Positions 25,415-30,916 of a stretch of 51,979 nt of DNA are shown one piece after another. The DNA is from a virus. Numbering within the stretch: position 1 is the stretch's first letter; each line of letters begins with the position of its first letter. Both the position numbers and the translations under genes were made by a program. The DNA is taken from positions 1 through 51,979 of IMG/VR virus record IMGVR_UViG_3300007734_000722. The stretch is one strand, 5' to 3'. The notes under the pieces are model-generated. The model searched no databases. It was not told the origin of the DNA and saw only the letters and a list, made by a program, of their open reading frames with translations.

Positions 25415-25609
25415 ATGAGTTGGTTTAGTAGAGCGCTGAAAAAGCTTAGTGGCGACAAGGTTCCAGAAGTTGATTTTTCTGAGTCATTTATTGCTAAGAA
25501 TGTAACAATCATGACCGTACAGCGGTTATTATTAGAGTTGGGTGATGAGGATCTTCGCAGATTGTGGCACATGATTGGAAATGAGCTAGCAAAACGCAAG
25601 AACCAATAA
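25415..25609 (+). CDS. Moron-like small protein between ssb and thyX (64 aa)
   Basis: The frame opens at 25355, but that start lies inside the promoter. The ATG at 25415 (MSWFSRALKKLSGDKVPEVD) gives a charged helical protein with MTVQRLLLELGDEDLRRLWH near the middle and a basic end AKRKNQ. A weak GTGAGA element lies about 9 nt upstream. It is the only plus-strand gene in this block and has its own promoter and terminator, the definition of a moron. Not recognised; an amphipathic N-terminal helix could contact membrane or host proteins. Confidence 0.6.
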   Translation: MSWFSRALKKLSGDKVPEVDFSESFIAKNVTIMTVQRLLLELGDEDLRRLWHMIGNELAKRKNQ

Positions 25610-25614
25610 TACGC

Positions 25615-25643
25615 AGAGCGCTGATTTTACTCAGCGCTCTTTT
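25615..25643 (+). terminator. Terminator of the moron-like gene, overlapping thyX 3' end
   Basis: Perfect 10-bp stem AGAGCGCTGA/TCAGCGCTCT with a 6-nt loop, followed by TTTC on the plus strand. It starts 5 nt after the stop of the 64-aa gene. On the minus strand no T run follows, and the thyX stop codon lies in the loop, so the signal is oriented plus. Confidence 0.8.
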
Positions 25644-26280
25644 CTTCTGTCATCCAATATCTTTCAAAGGCTTTTGTTGTTACTGGAAGTACTTCGTTTA
25701 AAACATTCCAGCAATCTGCAGCAATTTCACGGTGTTCTTGCTGAGTGTGTGGACTCATGCGAACTCTACAGTAGTGTAACCAGTCGCGAACTGTACCTTT
25801 CATGTACAACCGTGTGCCAACACAGAGCGGAAGAATCATACGCGCACTCTCAAGTGCAACACCCTGCTTAACTAGATCGTCATAAGCTCGCACAGCAACC
25901 AAAATTGGAGCAAGTGCTTTATTATCCATTTGAAATTGTGTTTCTTGATCCTCAAATTCAACACTTCCCTGCCTACTGGTACTGCCTTTTCGTCTCATTT
26001 TTGGCAAATCTAGTTCAATTTTACTTGTAACGGCATACCGTTGGCTAAATTCCTGAAAATGAAAGCTTCTATGACGTAAAATTTGTGCTGAAATAGCCCT
26101 TGATGTATAGATTTCCATGACTACGTCAACCATCTCAAACACAGACCAGTGTCCTTCGCGCATGCAATAGCGTAAAAGCCTTTCAAACTCAGGGTTATTT
26201 TCATTATCGGATGAAATCCGAGCTAAATGAATCATGAATTCTTCTGCGTCGGGCTGAATATACTTGAGTGTTGCTGCCAT
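25627..26280 (-). CDS. thyX: Flavin-dependent thymidylate synthase
   Basis: 217 residues with the ThyX signature RHRSFHFQEFSQR at residues 69-81 (RHRxxSxxxxSQR type) and the C-terminal GTVRDWLHYCRVRMSPHTQQ plus EHREIA, which bind dUMP and FAD. It makes dTMP from dUMP using methylene-tetrahydrofolate and reduced flavin. A good ribosome site (AGGAGA) precedes the ATG. With the dUTPase 2 kb upstream it supplies dTTP for phage replication. The gene sits between the moron-like gene and tRNA-Leu. Confidence 0.93.
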   Translation of the reverse strand: MAATLKYIQPDAEEFMIHLARISSDNENNPEFERLLRYCMREGHWSVFEMVDVVMEIYTSRAISAQILRHRSFHFQEFSQRYAVTSKIELDLPKMRRKGSTSRQGSVEFEDQETQFQMDNKALAPILVAVRAYDDLVKQGVALESARMILPLCVGTRLYMKGTVRDWLHYCRVRMSPHTQQEHREIAADCWNVLNEVLPVTTKAFERYWMTEEKSAE

Positions 26281-26291
26281 CTTTTCTCCTA

Positions 26292-26372
26292 TGCCTCAGA
26301 CGGGACTCGAACCCGTACGTCTTGCGACAACAGATTTTAAGTCTGTCGTGTCTGCCATTTCACCACCGAGGC
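26292..26372 (-). tRNA. tRNA-Leu (anticodon UAA)
   Basis: Cloverleaf on the minus strand: acceptor GCCTCGG/CTGAGGC (one G-T pair), anticodon stem ACAGA/TCTGT around loop CTTAAAA with anticodon TAA, a short variable arm with hairpin, and T arm ACGGG-TTCGAGT-CCCGT. Discriminator A, no encoded CCA. Reads UUA leucine codons, which an AT-leaning phage uses often. Confidence 0.93.
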
Positions 26373-26483
26373 TGATGGCGTATTGTATCACCAAGTATTA
26401 CATGATAGTATAAACGCAAGACGCGATGATAGTTTAAAAAGTCCGCCCATCATGCCTTAGAGACATTTAAACCGAGCGAATTA

Positions 26484-26507
26484 GAAGCCCCTTCACAGAG
26501 GGGCTTC
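26484..26507 (-). terminator. Hairpin across the SNase stop codon (weak terminator)
   Basis: An 8-bp perfect stem GAAGCCCC/GGGGCTTC whose loop contains the nuclease gene stop TGA. The following minus-strand bases (TAATTCG) are not a real T run, so it may slow or protect RNA ends rather than terminate fully. It separates the nuclease mRNA from tRNA-Leu. Confidence 0.5.
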
Positions 26508-26885
26508 TGTTATTATTGCCGTCGCAGTAATCTTCTTTTTTTTGGTCCCGCCAAAGTATTCATATGATCCAAGTGTTTTCATGACTTCCACGTTGAGTGT
26601 TGTTGGTGATTTATCCGTCTTTACATGGACTAATCTCCGTCCGTATTTATCTGCCTTTTGAAGTACTTCAATGCTAAAACGTTCAGCTGTATTTTGCCTT
26701 GAGGTAAACCAGTTCTTTGCTGCCTCCGCCGCAGCTTTACCTTCTGTAGTGTTCTTCTCTGGTGTGTCCACGCCAAAGAGACGACAGTGCTGATCCACAA
26801 GCCAAATACCAAAACCGAGATCAATGTCGCAAACGAAAGTATCTCCGTCGATGAGGCGCTTAAAGCGAATACCATATTCATACAT
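26493..26885 (-). CDS. Staphylococcal nuclease-like (thermonuclease) protein
   Basis: 130 residues with SNase family motifs: FKRLIDGDTFVCDIDLGFG at residues 8-26, RLFGVDTPE at 35-43 (Arg and Glu catalytic positions), and KYGRRLVHV with the second catalytic Arg. Calcium-dependent DNA/RNA phosphodiesterase is the family activity; no signal peptide, so it would act in the cytoplasm, e.g. on host DNA or during recombination. Start overlaps the upstream stop as TAATG. Confidence 0.82.
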   Translation of the reverse strand: MYEYGIRFKRLIDGDTFVCDIDLGFGIWLVDQHCRLFGVDTPEKNTTEGKAAAEAAKNWFTSRQNTAERFSIEVLQKADKYGRRLVHVKTDKSPTTLNVEVMKTLGSYEYFGGTKKKKITATAIITEAPL

Positions 26886-27271
26886 TAACGATGTCTCGCT
26901 GCTTTCTGTGCAACTGTACGTGGTTGCGCTACAAACTGTTTACCTGCGCGATTACCGGCTGCTTTAGCCCTATTGGTGGAGGCGATCTCACTCTTAGACA
27001 ATGAACCCCATGCCTTATCTGGCAAGTATCTTTTGGTTCCATTAGACGGAGTCCCATCGCTAGTACGCCATTTCTGGTCAGTCCATTTAGACAGACTATT
27101 ATCACTGGACTTAGGGCCTACGTATGACCCACCAGATGACTTGTACTGTTGTGTGGCAAGTTGTGCTTTACGTGCTGACCACTCACCGGGATCACCACCT
27201 TTAGTCCCTGCTTTTACACTAGCGACGATGCGTTTCCATTTAGCTGGATCTCGTTTAGTTGCTGTAGCCAT
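26885..27271 (-). CDS. DUF5872-like basic protein (128 aa)
   Basis: Contains KWKRIVASVKAGTKGGDPG, EWSARKAQLATQQYK, SDNSLSKWTDQKWRT and KRYLPDKAWGSLSKSE, a pattern recalled for DUF5872, a basic domain seen in phages and giant viruses, function unknown. Very high Lys/Arg/Ser content suggests nucleic acid binding. No ribosome site is visible; TATAAT ends 5 nt before the ATG, pointing to a leaderless mRNA. Start shared with the terminal bases of a small frame. Confidence 0.7.
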   Translation of the reverse strand: MATATKRDPAKWKRIVASVKAGTKGGDPGEWSARKAQLATQQYKSSGGSYVGPKSSDNSLSKWTDQKWRTSDGTPSNGTKRYLPDKAWGSLSKSEIASTNRAKAAGNRAGKQFVAQPRTVAQKAARHR

Positions 27272-27374
27272 ATGGCATTATAGCCAAAAAAGACCAGTGT
27301 GGCTGACTGGTCTTTTCTGTTTGCAGAGTATGAGTATGTCGGGCAGAGCCTGGAGTCTTCTGCTTTCTATACAT
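27255..27374 (-). CDS. Possible 39-aa peptide across terminator (doubtful)
   Basis: ATG at 27374 with an excellent ribosome site (GAGAGGTGAG) encodes MYRKQKTPGSARHTHTLQTE and a short tail ending MPYGYSN. The frame reads through the terminator at 27286-27316 and past the start of the DUF5872-like gene. A leader peptide that couples translation to terminator folding is conceivable; it may also be chance. Composition is not typical of a folded protein. Confidence 0.3.
   Translation of the reverse strand: MYRKQKTPGSARHTHTLQTEKTSQPHWSFLAIMPYGYSN
27277..27282 (-). promoter_or_regulatory. -10 box of the DUF5872-like gene
   Basis: Perfect TATAAT on the minus strand directly after the terminator T run and 5 nt before ATG 27271. 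Predicted start is at the AUG itself. No strong -35 visible. Confidence 0.4.
27286..27316 (-). terminator. Strong terminator upstream of DUF5872-like gene
   Basis: Perfect 11-bp stem AAAAGACCAGT/ACTGGTCTTTT, 7-nt loop, with a run of six T on the minus strand (and TTTT on the plus side). Ends transcripts coming from tRNA-Asn and upstream genes, directly in front of a new TATAAT. Confidence 0.85.
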
Positions 27375-27395
27375 AATGCTCACCTCTCGGTGGCA

Positions 27396-27443
27396 AAAAT
27401 ATAATACCACCCTCCGGGAGAAAGAGTAAGGACCGGAAGGTGG
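27396..27443 (-). terminator. Hairpin downstream of tRNA-Asn, likely 3' end
   Basis: Eleven-bp stem (CCACCTTCCGG on the minus strand paired with CCGGAGGGTGG, one G-T pair) 34 nt after the tRNA 3' end, followed by an AT-rich tract ending in five T. Could end tRNA transcripts or guide processing. Confidence 0.5.
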
Positions 27444-27476
27444 CATCATCCCCAGTGCGTTTACTTACATGGGGGA

Positions 27477-27548
27477 CTCCTACTGCTGGGATCGAACCAG
27501 CGACCATCCGGTTAACAGCCGGACGCTCTACCGCTGAGCTAAGTAGGA
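27477..27548 (-). tRNA. tRNA-Asn (anticodon GUU)
   Basis: 72-nt cloverleaf on the minus strand: acceptor TCCTACT/AGTAGGA perfect, D arm GCTC-AGCGGTA-GAGC, anticodon stem TCCGG/CCGGA with loop CTGTTAA (GTT), T arm GCTGG-TTCGATC-CCAGC, discriminator G, no encoded CCA. It reads AAC/AAU. The stop codons of the two overlapping frames upstream lie 8-13 nt before its 5' end. Confidence 0.95.
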
Positions 27549-27555
27549 TTACAAA

Positions 27556-27975
27556 CTATTCTATGGCTCCTTTGAGCCACTCTGTGACACGATCCGTAAA
27601 TGGTGGATATAGTGCGCTATTGCTTCTCTCACGAACCAACTTTGGTTCCTCCTCGACACTATCTCTTGGATGTTGCTCAACATCTCCGGTGTCATGCGTA
27701 GTACAAACATGCACGGATAGTTGACCTCCCTCTGTTTTTTTATCTTCATGCATTAATCCTTTACACACATGCACAACTGTTTTGGAGTAACTTGTATTCT
27801 TGGTCAATGCATATGCAAGAAACCAAAGTGCTTTAAGTACATCCTCCTCGTATGAGGATCCTTTCTTCTTACCGGCCCTAGCAAGATATGCCACAGCAGT
27901 AAAAAGATACCTGTCAAGGTTCCACGCATCAGCTGCGTGTACGGGTTGTAGCTCATCATTATTGTAGTACGCCAT
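27556..27975 (-). CDS. DUF3310-like protein (139 aa) with out-of-frame overlap
   Basis: The N-terminal 60 residues (NNDELQPVHAADAWNLDRYL, then FTAVAYLARAGKKKGSSYEE and DVLKALWFLAYAL) fit the DUF3310 domain, a short helical domain of unknown function common in phages near nucleotide genes. The remaining about 65 residues are Glu/Thr-rich and overlap an RHH gene in another frame, so that tail may be constrained by the other protein or be dispensable. It starts at the dUTPase stop (TAG-ATG). Confidence 0.65.
   Translation of the reverse strand: MAYYNNDELQPVHAADAWNLDRYLFTAVAYLARAGKKKGSSYEEDVLKALWFLAYALTKNTSYSKTVVHVCKGLMHEDKKTEGGQLSVHVCTTHDTGDVEQHPRDSVEEEPKLVRERSNSALYPPFTDRVTEWLKGAIE
27561..27749 (-). 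CDS. Ribbon-helix-helix regulator nested out of frame (62 aa)
   Basis: AAAGGA seven bases before ATG 27749 gives MKIKKQREVNYPCMFVLRMT, followed by PEMLSNIQEIVSRRNQSWFV and REAIAHYIHHL. This is the classic RHH layout: a beta strand (MFVLRMT), helix 1 (PEMLSNIQEIVSRR), a turn, and helix 2 (SWFVREAIAHYI). Such proteins bind DNA as dimers through the strands. The gene lies wholly within the 3' part of the DUF3310-like frame in a different reading phase. A regulator of nearby promoters is likely; the target is unknown. Confidence 0.65.
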   Translation of the reverse strand: MKIKKQREVNYPCMFVLRMTPEMLSNIQEIVSRRNQSWFVREAIAHYIHHLRIVSQSGSKEP

Positions 27976-28434
27976 CTATACCCCCGTTGATCCAAATCCA
28001 CCAGCGCCACGTTCAGTGTCCTCAAACAAAGACCCCTCTTTTAGCACCACTGGCTTACAAAGTATTACAGGAGCAATTACAAGCTGCGCAACGCGCATAC
28101 CGGGTACAAACGTAAACGTCTCATCACTCATATTTTTGATGATCACCTTTACCTCGCCTGTGTAATCAGCATCCACCGTACCGGGGCTATTAAGCACTAC
28201 GATGCCATGCTTATACGCCATGCCACTACGTGTGCGTACCTGAGCCTCATAGCCATCTTCTAGCTTAATCTTCATGCCAGTATTAACCAGCATGATCTGC
28301 CCCGGCCTGATTGTTACGTTGCGCTCAGCAATGTACTGCAGGTCTATTCCTGATGCTTTTTCTGTAGCGCGTTGTGGATTAAATAGATACTCGCTAGACC
28401 GAGGACCGCAATAAATAATTTCAAGGCTATCCAC
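27976..28434 (-). CDS. dut: dUTPase (trimeric type)
   Basis: 152 residues with the five dUTPase motifs: ASGIDL (27-32), RTRSGMA (67-73), NSPGTVDADYTGE (82-94), RVAQLVIAP (114-122) and ERGAGGFGSTG (141-151). It hydrolyses dUTP to dUMP, keeping uracil out of DNA and feeding ThyX. The start is a GTG at 28434 sharing a base with the upstream TAG; GGAG lies just upstream, so coupling is likely. Confidence 0.94.
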   Translation of the reverse strand: MDSLEIIYCGPRSSEYLFNPQRATEKASGIDLQYIAERNVTIRPGQIMLVNTGMKIKLEDGYEAQVRTRSGMAYKHGIVVLNSPGTVDADYTGEVKVIIKNMSDETFTFVPGMRVAQLVIAPVILCKPVVLKEGSLFEDTERGAGGFGSTGV

Positions 28435-28694
28435 TACTCCGTAGCCCCAGCCTCATACACTGTAACGACGCTGTCAAGCGCCATCTGCAGGAAGTCAATG
28501 ACAAACCGAGCAGGCACCTTAACGCCGTCATTACGCAGATTAGCACAGTGCTGTGCAGCTTCTACAAGCGACAACCCAGTGCGATACTCAGGAATGTTTC
28601 CATCGTCCTTGCGCTTAACTGTAACGGAGTACCCGTGCTTTGCACTCTGCTGAACCGTTACTTCGCTGTCATTACCCTGCGTTAACAAAAACAT
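28434..28694 (-). CDS. First gene of leftward middle block, unknown (86 aa)
   Basis: A longer frame reaches 28730, but ATG 28694 (MFLLTQGNDSEVTVQQSAKH) has GAGGTG four bases before it, and the upstream bases hold promoter boxes. The protein is small and soluble with YSVTVKRKDDGNIPEYRTGL strands and a helical end FVIDFLQMALDSVVTVYEAG. Not recognised. It overlaps dut by one base, so it probably shares expression with dut and the DUF3310-like gene. Confidence 0.7.
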   Translation of the reverse strand: MFLLTQGNDSEVTVQQSAKHGYSVTVKRKDDGNIPEYRTGLSLVEAAQHCANLRNDGVKVPARFVIDFLQMALDSVVTVYEAGATE

Positions 28695-28704
28695 GGCACA
28701 CCTC

Positions 28705-28732
28705 AATATATGTATAACATATGGTACCACAA
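28705..28732 (-). promoter_or_regulatory. Leftward promoter of the dut block (candidate)
   Basis: Two overlapping readings on the minus strand: TTGTGG (28732-28727), 16 nt, TATATT (28710-28705); or an extended -10 TG-T-TATACA (28719-28711). The second leaves the ribosome site inside the RNA and is preferred. It would drive the leftward genes at 28694 and beyond. Confidence 0.4.
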
Positions 28733-28957
28733 TTGTATGGATCCTAATTTTCTACTGGGGTAAATGAGTTTCTCCGATGGGAGAAATAGTATAGAGAATA
28801 GAGAGAATATAGGCGTAGGAATCGGTATCTAATCGACTGGAGGGAGGGTAGGGGCTTGCCATGCGGGTGGGGGGAGGGGTGGCTGGCCGGGGAGCATCTA
28901 GTCGTCTTCAGCTGCTTAGGATATTACGGGTGTAGGCGACGCACCATGCGTTCCCTG
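28733..28957 (+). ncRNA. Candidate untranslated RNA, G-rich, before strong terminator
   Basis: The gene-free stretch 28695-29053 holds no convincing frame. On the plus strand it contains a 7-bp hairpin TTTCTCC/GGAGAAA near 28770, a TATAGA box near 28790, then a G-rich tract at 28839-28892 with at least six runs of three or more G, and ends in a very strong terminator. A terminator with no gene before it implies a transcribed noncoding RNA. A frame opening at 28856 runs through the terminator and is not credible as a gene start. The 5' end is unknown. Confidence 0.4.
28839..28892 (+). other. G-rich tract with G-quadruplex potential
   Basis: Two clusters (28839-28854 and 28865-28892) of G runs of 3-6 separated by 1-3 bases, all on the plus strand, inside an otherwise AT-leaning phage. 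It lies between divergent gene blocks, so it could act in DNA (origin, barrier) or in RNA. Confidence 0.6.
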
Positions 28958-29001
28958 CGGGCGGGCGGTGTTCACGGTAGCATCGCCCGCCCGTTTTTTT
29001 T
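28958..29001 (+). terminator. Very strong plus-strand terminator
   Basis: Thirteen-bp stem (CGGGCGGGCGGTG paired with CATCGCCCGCCCG, one G-T pair), 10-nt loop, then eight T. It lies between the G-rich tract and the first plus-strand gene. Confidence 0.9.
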
Positions 29002-29016
29002 ACCGTATCATCGCCG

Positions 29017-29040
29017 ATTGTTTACTATTGTTTATCGTTT
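29017..29040 (+). promoter_or_regulatory. Helically phased direct repeats before the first early gene
   Basis: ATTGTTTA at 29017-29024 and again at 29027-29034, with GTTTA at 29037-29041, a 10-nt period. It lies between the terminator and the ribosome site of the gene at 29054. Candidate operator; a promoter here would need TTTACC (28999) with TACTAT (29023), which is weak. Confidence 0.35.
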
Positions 29041-29053
29041 ATGGGAGTTTATT

Positions 29054-29431
29054 ATGTCTAACATCGAAACCGTTCGTCAACAGTCCATTACCCTACTGGA
29101 GGGTATGGCATCCATGTTCGCCGATACCAGCGTGTCCGATAGGGTCGCTATGGGATTGTCTTATGTTCGTCAAGGTTACAACCCTAACCACGCTTTGTCT
29201 GCGTTCCTGCCAACGCGCACCACGTCCGCGTGGAAACCAGAGATTACGCTTGCAGACTTGGTCGGCATCATCAAGTTGGCACACCGCAACGGGCTGATTG
29301 ACAACGATTCTTACGTTGGTTTCAAGCAGTTCCACCTCGACCAGAAGGAACTGTTGCGTGGTGAGAACGTCGCCGACGCTATCACGATGCTCCAACGTCA
29401 GTTGGATGCGTTCGCCCGTCGCACACGCTGA
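29054..29431 (+). CDS. Early protein, unknown, richer in G+C than neighbours (125 aa)
   Basis: The longer frame from 28856 crosses a terminator, so the start is ATG 29054 with GGGAGTTT before it (MSNIETVRQQSITLLEGMAS). Helical, soluble protein with FADTSVSDRVAMGLSYVRQG and VADAITMLQRQLDAFARRTR. Codons favour C at third positions more than most early genes. It is enclosed by its own terminators, so it is expressed as a single gene, perhaps highly. Not recognised. Confidence 0.75.
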   Translation: MSNIETVRQQSITLLEGMASMFADTSVSDRVAMGLSYVRQGYNPNHALSAFLPTRTTSAWKPEITLADLVGIIKLAHRNGLIDNDSYVGFKQFHLDQKELLRGENVADAITMLQRQLDAFARRTR

Positions 29432-29440
29432 TGGGCTATG

Positions 29441-29473
29441 CCACCCGGTACAAGTTGCCGGGTGGTTTTTTTA
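29441..29473 (+). terminator. Strong terminator after the 125-aa gene
   Basis: Perfect 8-bp stem CCACCCGG/CCGGGTGG with a 9-nt loop and seven T, 9 nt after the stop codon. Confidence 0.9.
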
Positions 29474-29504
29474 TTATTTTAGTTTAAATGAAAAGAGGAA
29501 CAAA

Positions 29505-29810
29505 ATGGAAAACACACACTCAATCGACTGTCATGTATGCGACAGGCTCTACACGCTCTATATGGACAACTATCACATTGATGTGCCTACTACGGGGTGT
29601 ATGACAGACGGGCATATCTTTGAAGAGTTATTCAATGCATACACGAAGTTGTGTGCTGCGAATAAGCGCGTATGCTGTTTGTCTGACTTCTTCCCTATGG
29701 CTACTCGCTTGGAGACACCACGTACAGAGATTAAGGGAACATGGATTTTCATGAACCATTGTGAGGCTGGTGTTTACTACACGAGTGCTGAAGTGGAGTC
29801 GATGGGTTGA
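29505..29810 (+). CDS. Cys-rich early protein (101 aa)
   Basis: Start at ATG 29505 chosen because GAGG lies six bases upstream and the preceding terminator ends at 29473; a longer frame from 29298 would overlap the previous gene. Begins MENTHSIDCHVCDRLYTLYM, with a CHVC pair, later GCMTDGHIFEEL and KRVCCLSDFFP, giving enough Cys/His for a metal site. Ends FMNHCEAGVYYTSAEVESMG. Not recognised. Confidence 0.7.
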   Translation: MENTHSIDCHVCDRLYTLYMDNYHIDVPTTGCMTDGHIFEELFNAYTKLCAANKRVCCLSDFFPMATRLETPRTEIKGTWIFMNHCEAGVYYTSAEVESMG

Positions 29811-29818
29811 TTTCTTTG

Positions 29819-29845
29819 GGGCGCGTGGAATAACCATGCGTCCCT
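29819..29845 (+). other. Imperfect hairpin between early genes
   Basis: GGGGCGCGTGG paired with CCATGCGTCCC around a 5-nt loop, two G-T pairs, without a T run. A smaller GAGG-TTTA-CCTC hairpin follows at about 29848-29859. May be a processing site or weak terminator. Confidence 0.4.
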
Positions 29846-29884
29846 AAGAGGTTTACCTCGCGTCTGTTTAATAGGAGTTTAGTT

Positions 29885-30085
29885 ATGAAGAAGTTTGTTA
29901 CGTTCGTCAAGTCCTTGAATTGGGAAGGACACTACATGGCATTGATGCTTATCGCATTGGCGTTGACTGTCACACTTATTGTTGAGAATAGCAAGCGACA
30001 GGACGCAGAAATTCAACGGCAACGTGCTGTTGAGATGTTGGAGATCGAGCGTGATGCTCGCTACAACGATAGTTTGGTCAATTAA
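29885..30085 (+). CDS. Single-span membrane protein with charged coil (66 aa)
   Basis: Leader AGGAGTTTAGTT then ATG. Residues about 17-34 (YMALMLIALALTVTLIVE) form one membrane helix; the rest (NSKRQDAEIQRQRAVEMLEI) is a charged coiled coil. N-terminus MKKFVTFVKSLNWEGH is basic, so the C-terminal coil would face the periplasm or outside by the positive-inside rule. Not recognised; spanin-like or superinfection-related roles are possible. Confidence 0.75.
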   Translation: MKKFVTFVKSLNWEGHYMALMLIALALTVTLIVENSKRQDAEIQRQRAVEMLEIERDARYNDSLVN

Positions 30086-30096
30086 GGAGTTTAGTT

Positions 30097-30273
30097 ATGT
30101 ACATTGGAGTTCTCATGTTGAGCGTCCGTGGAGGCGCAAAACGTAGGGTAAAGATTTACCACAATCTCGACAACAGCTTTACGTTTCGGTGGGGGCTGTT
30201 CGGTAAGGTCACTGCAGAGTGGCTTGGTGGATCGTTCGATGACTTTGTGGAAGCCACGCTTCTGCACTGCTAA
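30097..30273 (+). CDS. Small early protein (58 aa)
   Basis: Leader AAGGAGTTTAGTT then ATG 30097, the same as the previous gene. Encodes MYIGVLMLSVRGGAKRRVKI, YHNLDNSFTFRWGLFGKVTA and EWLGGSFDDFVEATLLHC. Beta-rich, basic N-terminal half, acidic C-terminal half. Followed after 20 nt by a terminator. Short, but leader, stop position and terminator agree. Confidence 0.7.
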   Translation: MYIGVLMLSVRGGAKRRVKIYHNLDNSFTFRWGLFGKVTAEWLGGSFDDFVEATLLHC

Positions 30274-30293
30274 TCATTCATCGTTCGCGGACA

Positions 30294-30319
30294 GGGAGGC
30301 GCAAGCCTCCCATTTTTTA
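30294..30319 (+). terminator. Strong terminator with GCAA loop
   Basis: Perfect 7-bp stem GGGAGGC/GCCTCCC with a stable GCAA tetraloop, then six T. Confidence 0.9.
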
Positions 30320-30331
30320 TAGGAGTTTAAT

Positions 30332-30913
30332 ATGAAAGAAATCACTATCACTTACGGCAATAACATTGTCAATGAAAGCGGCCACAGTACCATCGTTGGT
30401 CACGTCAAGACAATGCTGCTTGAGACCTTGTACAGAAGAACATACTTCTGGTCCATCATCAACAATAAGCCGTTCACTGATGAATATGAGACATCGGACG
30501 CTAGGATGTACTTCCAGTGTGCAATGGTGCTTGCATTGAAGCAAGAATGGAATGAAGCACTTGCATGGTACACAATGGGTTCAAGGTGTTTCACCGATAG
30601 CGCAGTGCTGTTTGATGACAATGTTGATATTCAGTGTGACTACAACCACTACACTGCACAATACGACGTTCAAGTCAACGCTTGGATCAATACCTTGTAC
30701 GGTAGCAAGCAAGAATTAATTAAGGTTGGCAACCTTGACGTCCGCGACCTACATAATACAGACATGACAGGTCATGATGTCATAGACAGGATGAACGTCC
30801 TGCGAGACGAGTGGTTTGAGAGAATTGCTGCTGAACGCGCACAGATTAAAGCTAATGAAGCTGCAATCGAAGCGTTCAAACGTTCGTTTGGTAACTACAC
30901 AGAAGGAGTTTAA
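30332..30913 (+). CDS. Early protein, unknown (193 aa)
   Basis: Leader AGGAGTTTAAT then ATG. Mixed alpha/beta protein (MKEITITYGNNIVNESGHST, then VLALKQEWNEALAWYTMGSR) ending in a long charged helix (DEWFERIAAERAQIKANEAA). It lies directly after a terminator and 3 nt before the next gene. Not recognised; a coiled-coil C-terminus suggests oligomers. Confidence 0.78.
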   Translation: MKEITITYGNNIVNESGHSTIVGHVKTMLLETLYRRTYFWSIINNKPFTDEYETSDARMYFQCAMVLALKQEWNEALAWYTMGSRCFTDSAVLFDDNVDIQCDYNHYTAQYDVQVNAWINTLYGSKQELIKVGNLDVRDLHNTDMTGHDVIDRMNVLRDEWFERIAAERAQIKANEAAIEAFKRSFGNYTEGV

Positions 30914-30916
30914 AGA

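Noticed and set aside
25363-25599. Minus-strand frame opposite the 64-aa gene
   Set aside because: Composition is shadow-like, no ribosome site, and signals (promoter, terminator) favour the plus strand.
26373-26483. Promoter for tRNA-Leu upstream on the minus strand
   Set aside because: TATACT is present, but the nearest -35-like TTAAAC is 19 nt away and poor; not strong enough to list.
24465-28730. Integration module or attachment site at the tRNA genes
   Set aside because: No integrase, excisionase or repeated tRNA 3' end was found, so the tRNAs are treated as translation helpers.
28856-29053. N-terminal extension of the 125-aa protein from an upstream ATG
   Set aside because: The extension reads through a very strong terminator and lacks a ribosome site, whereas ATG 29054 has the conserved leader.
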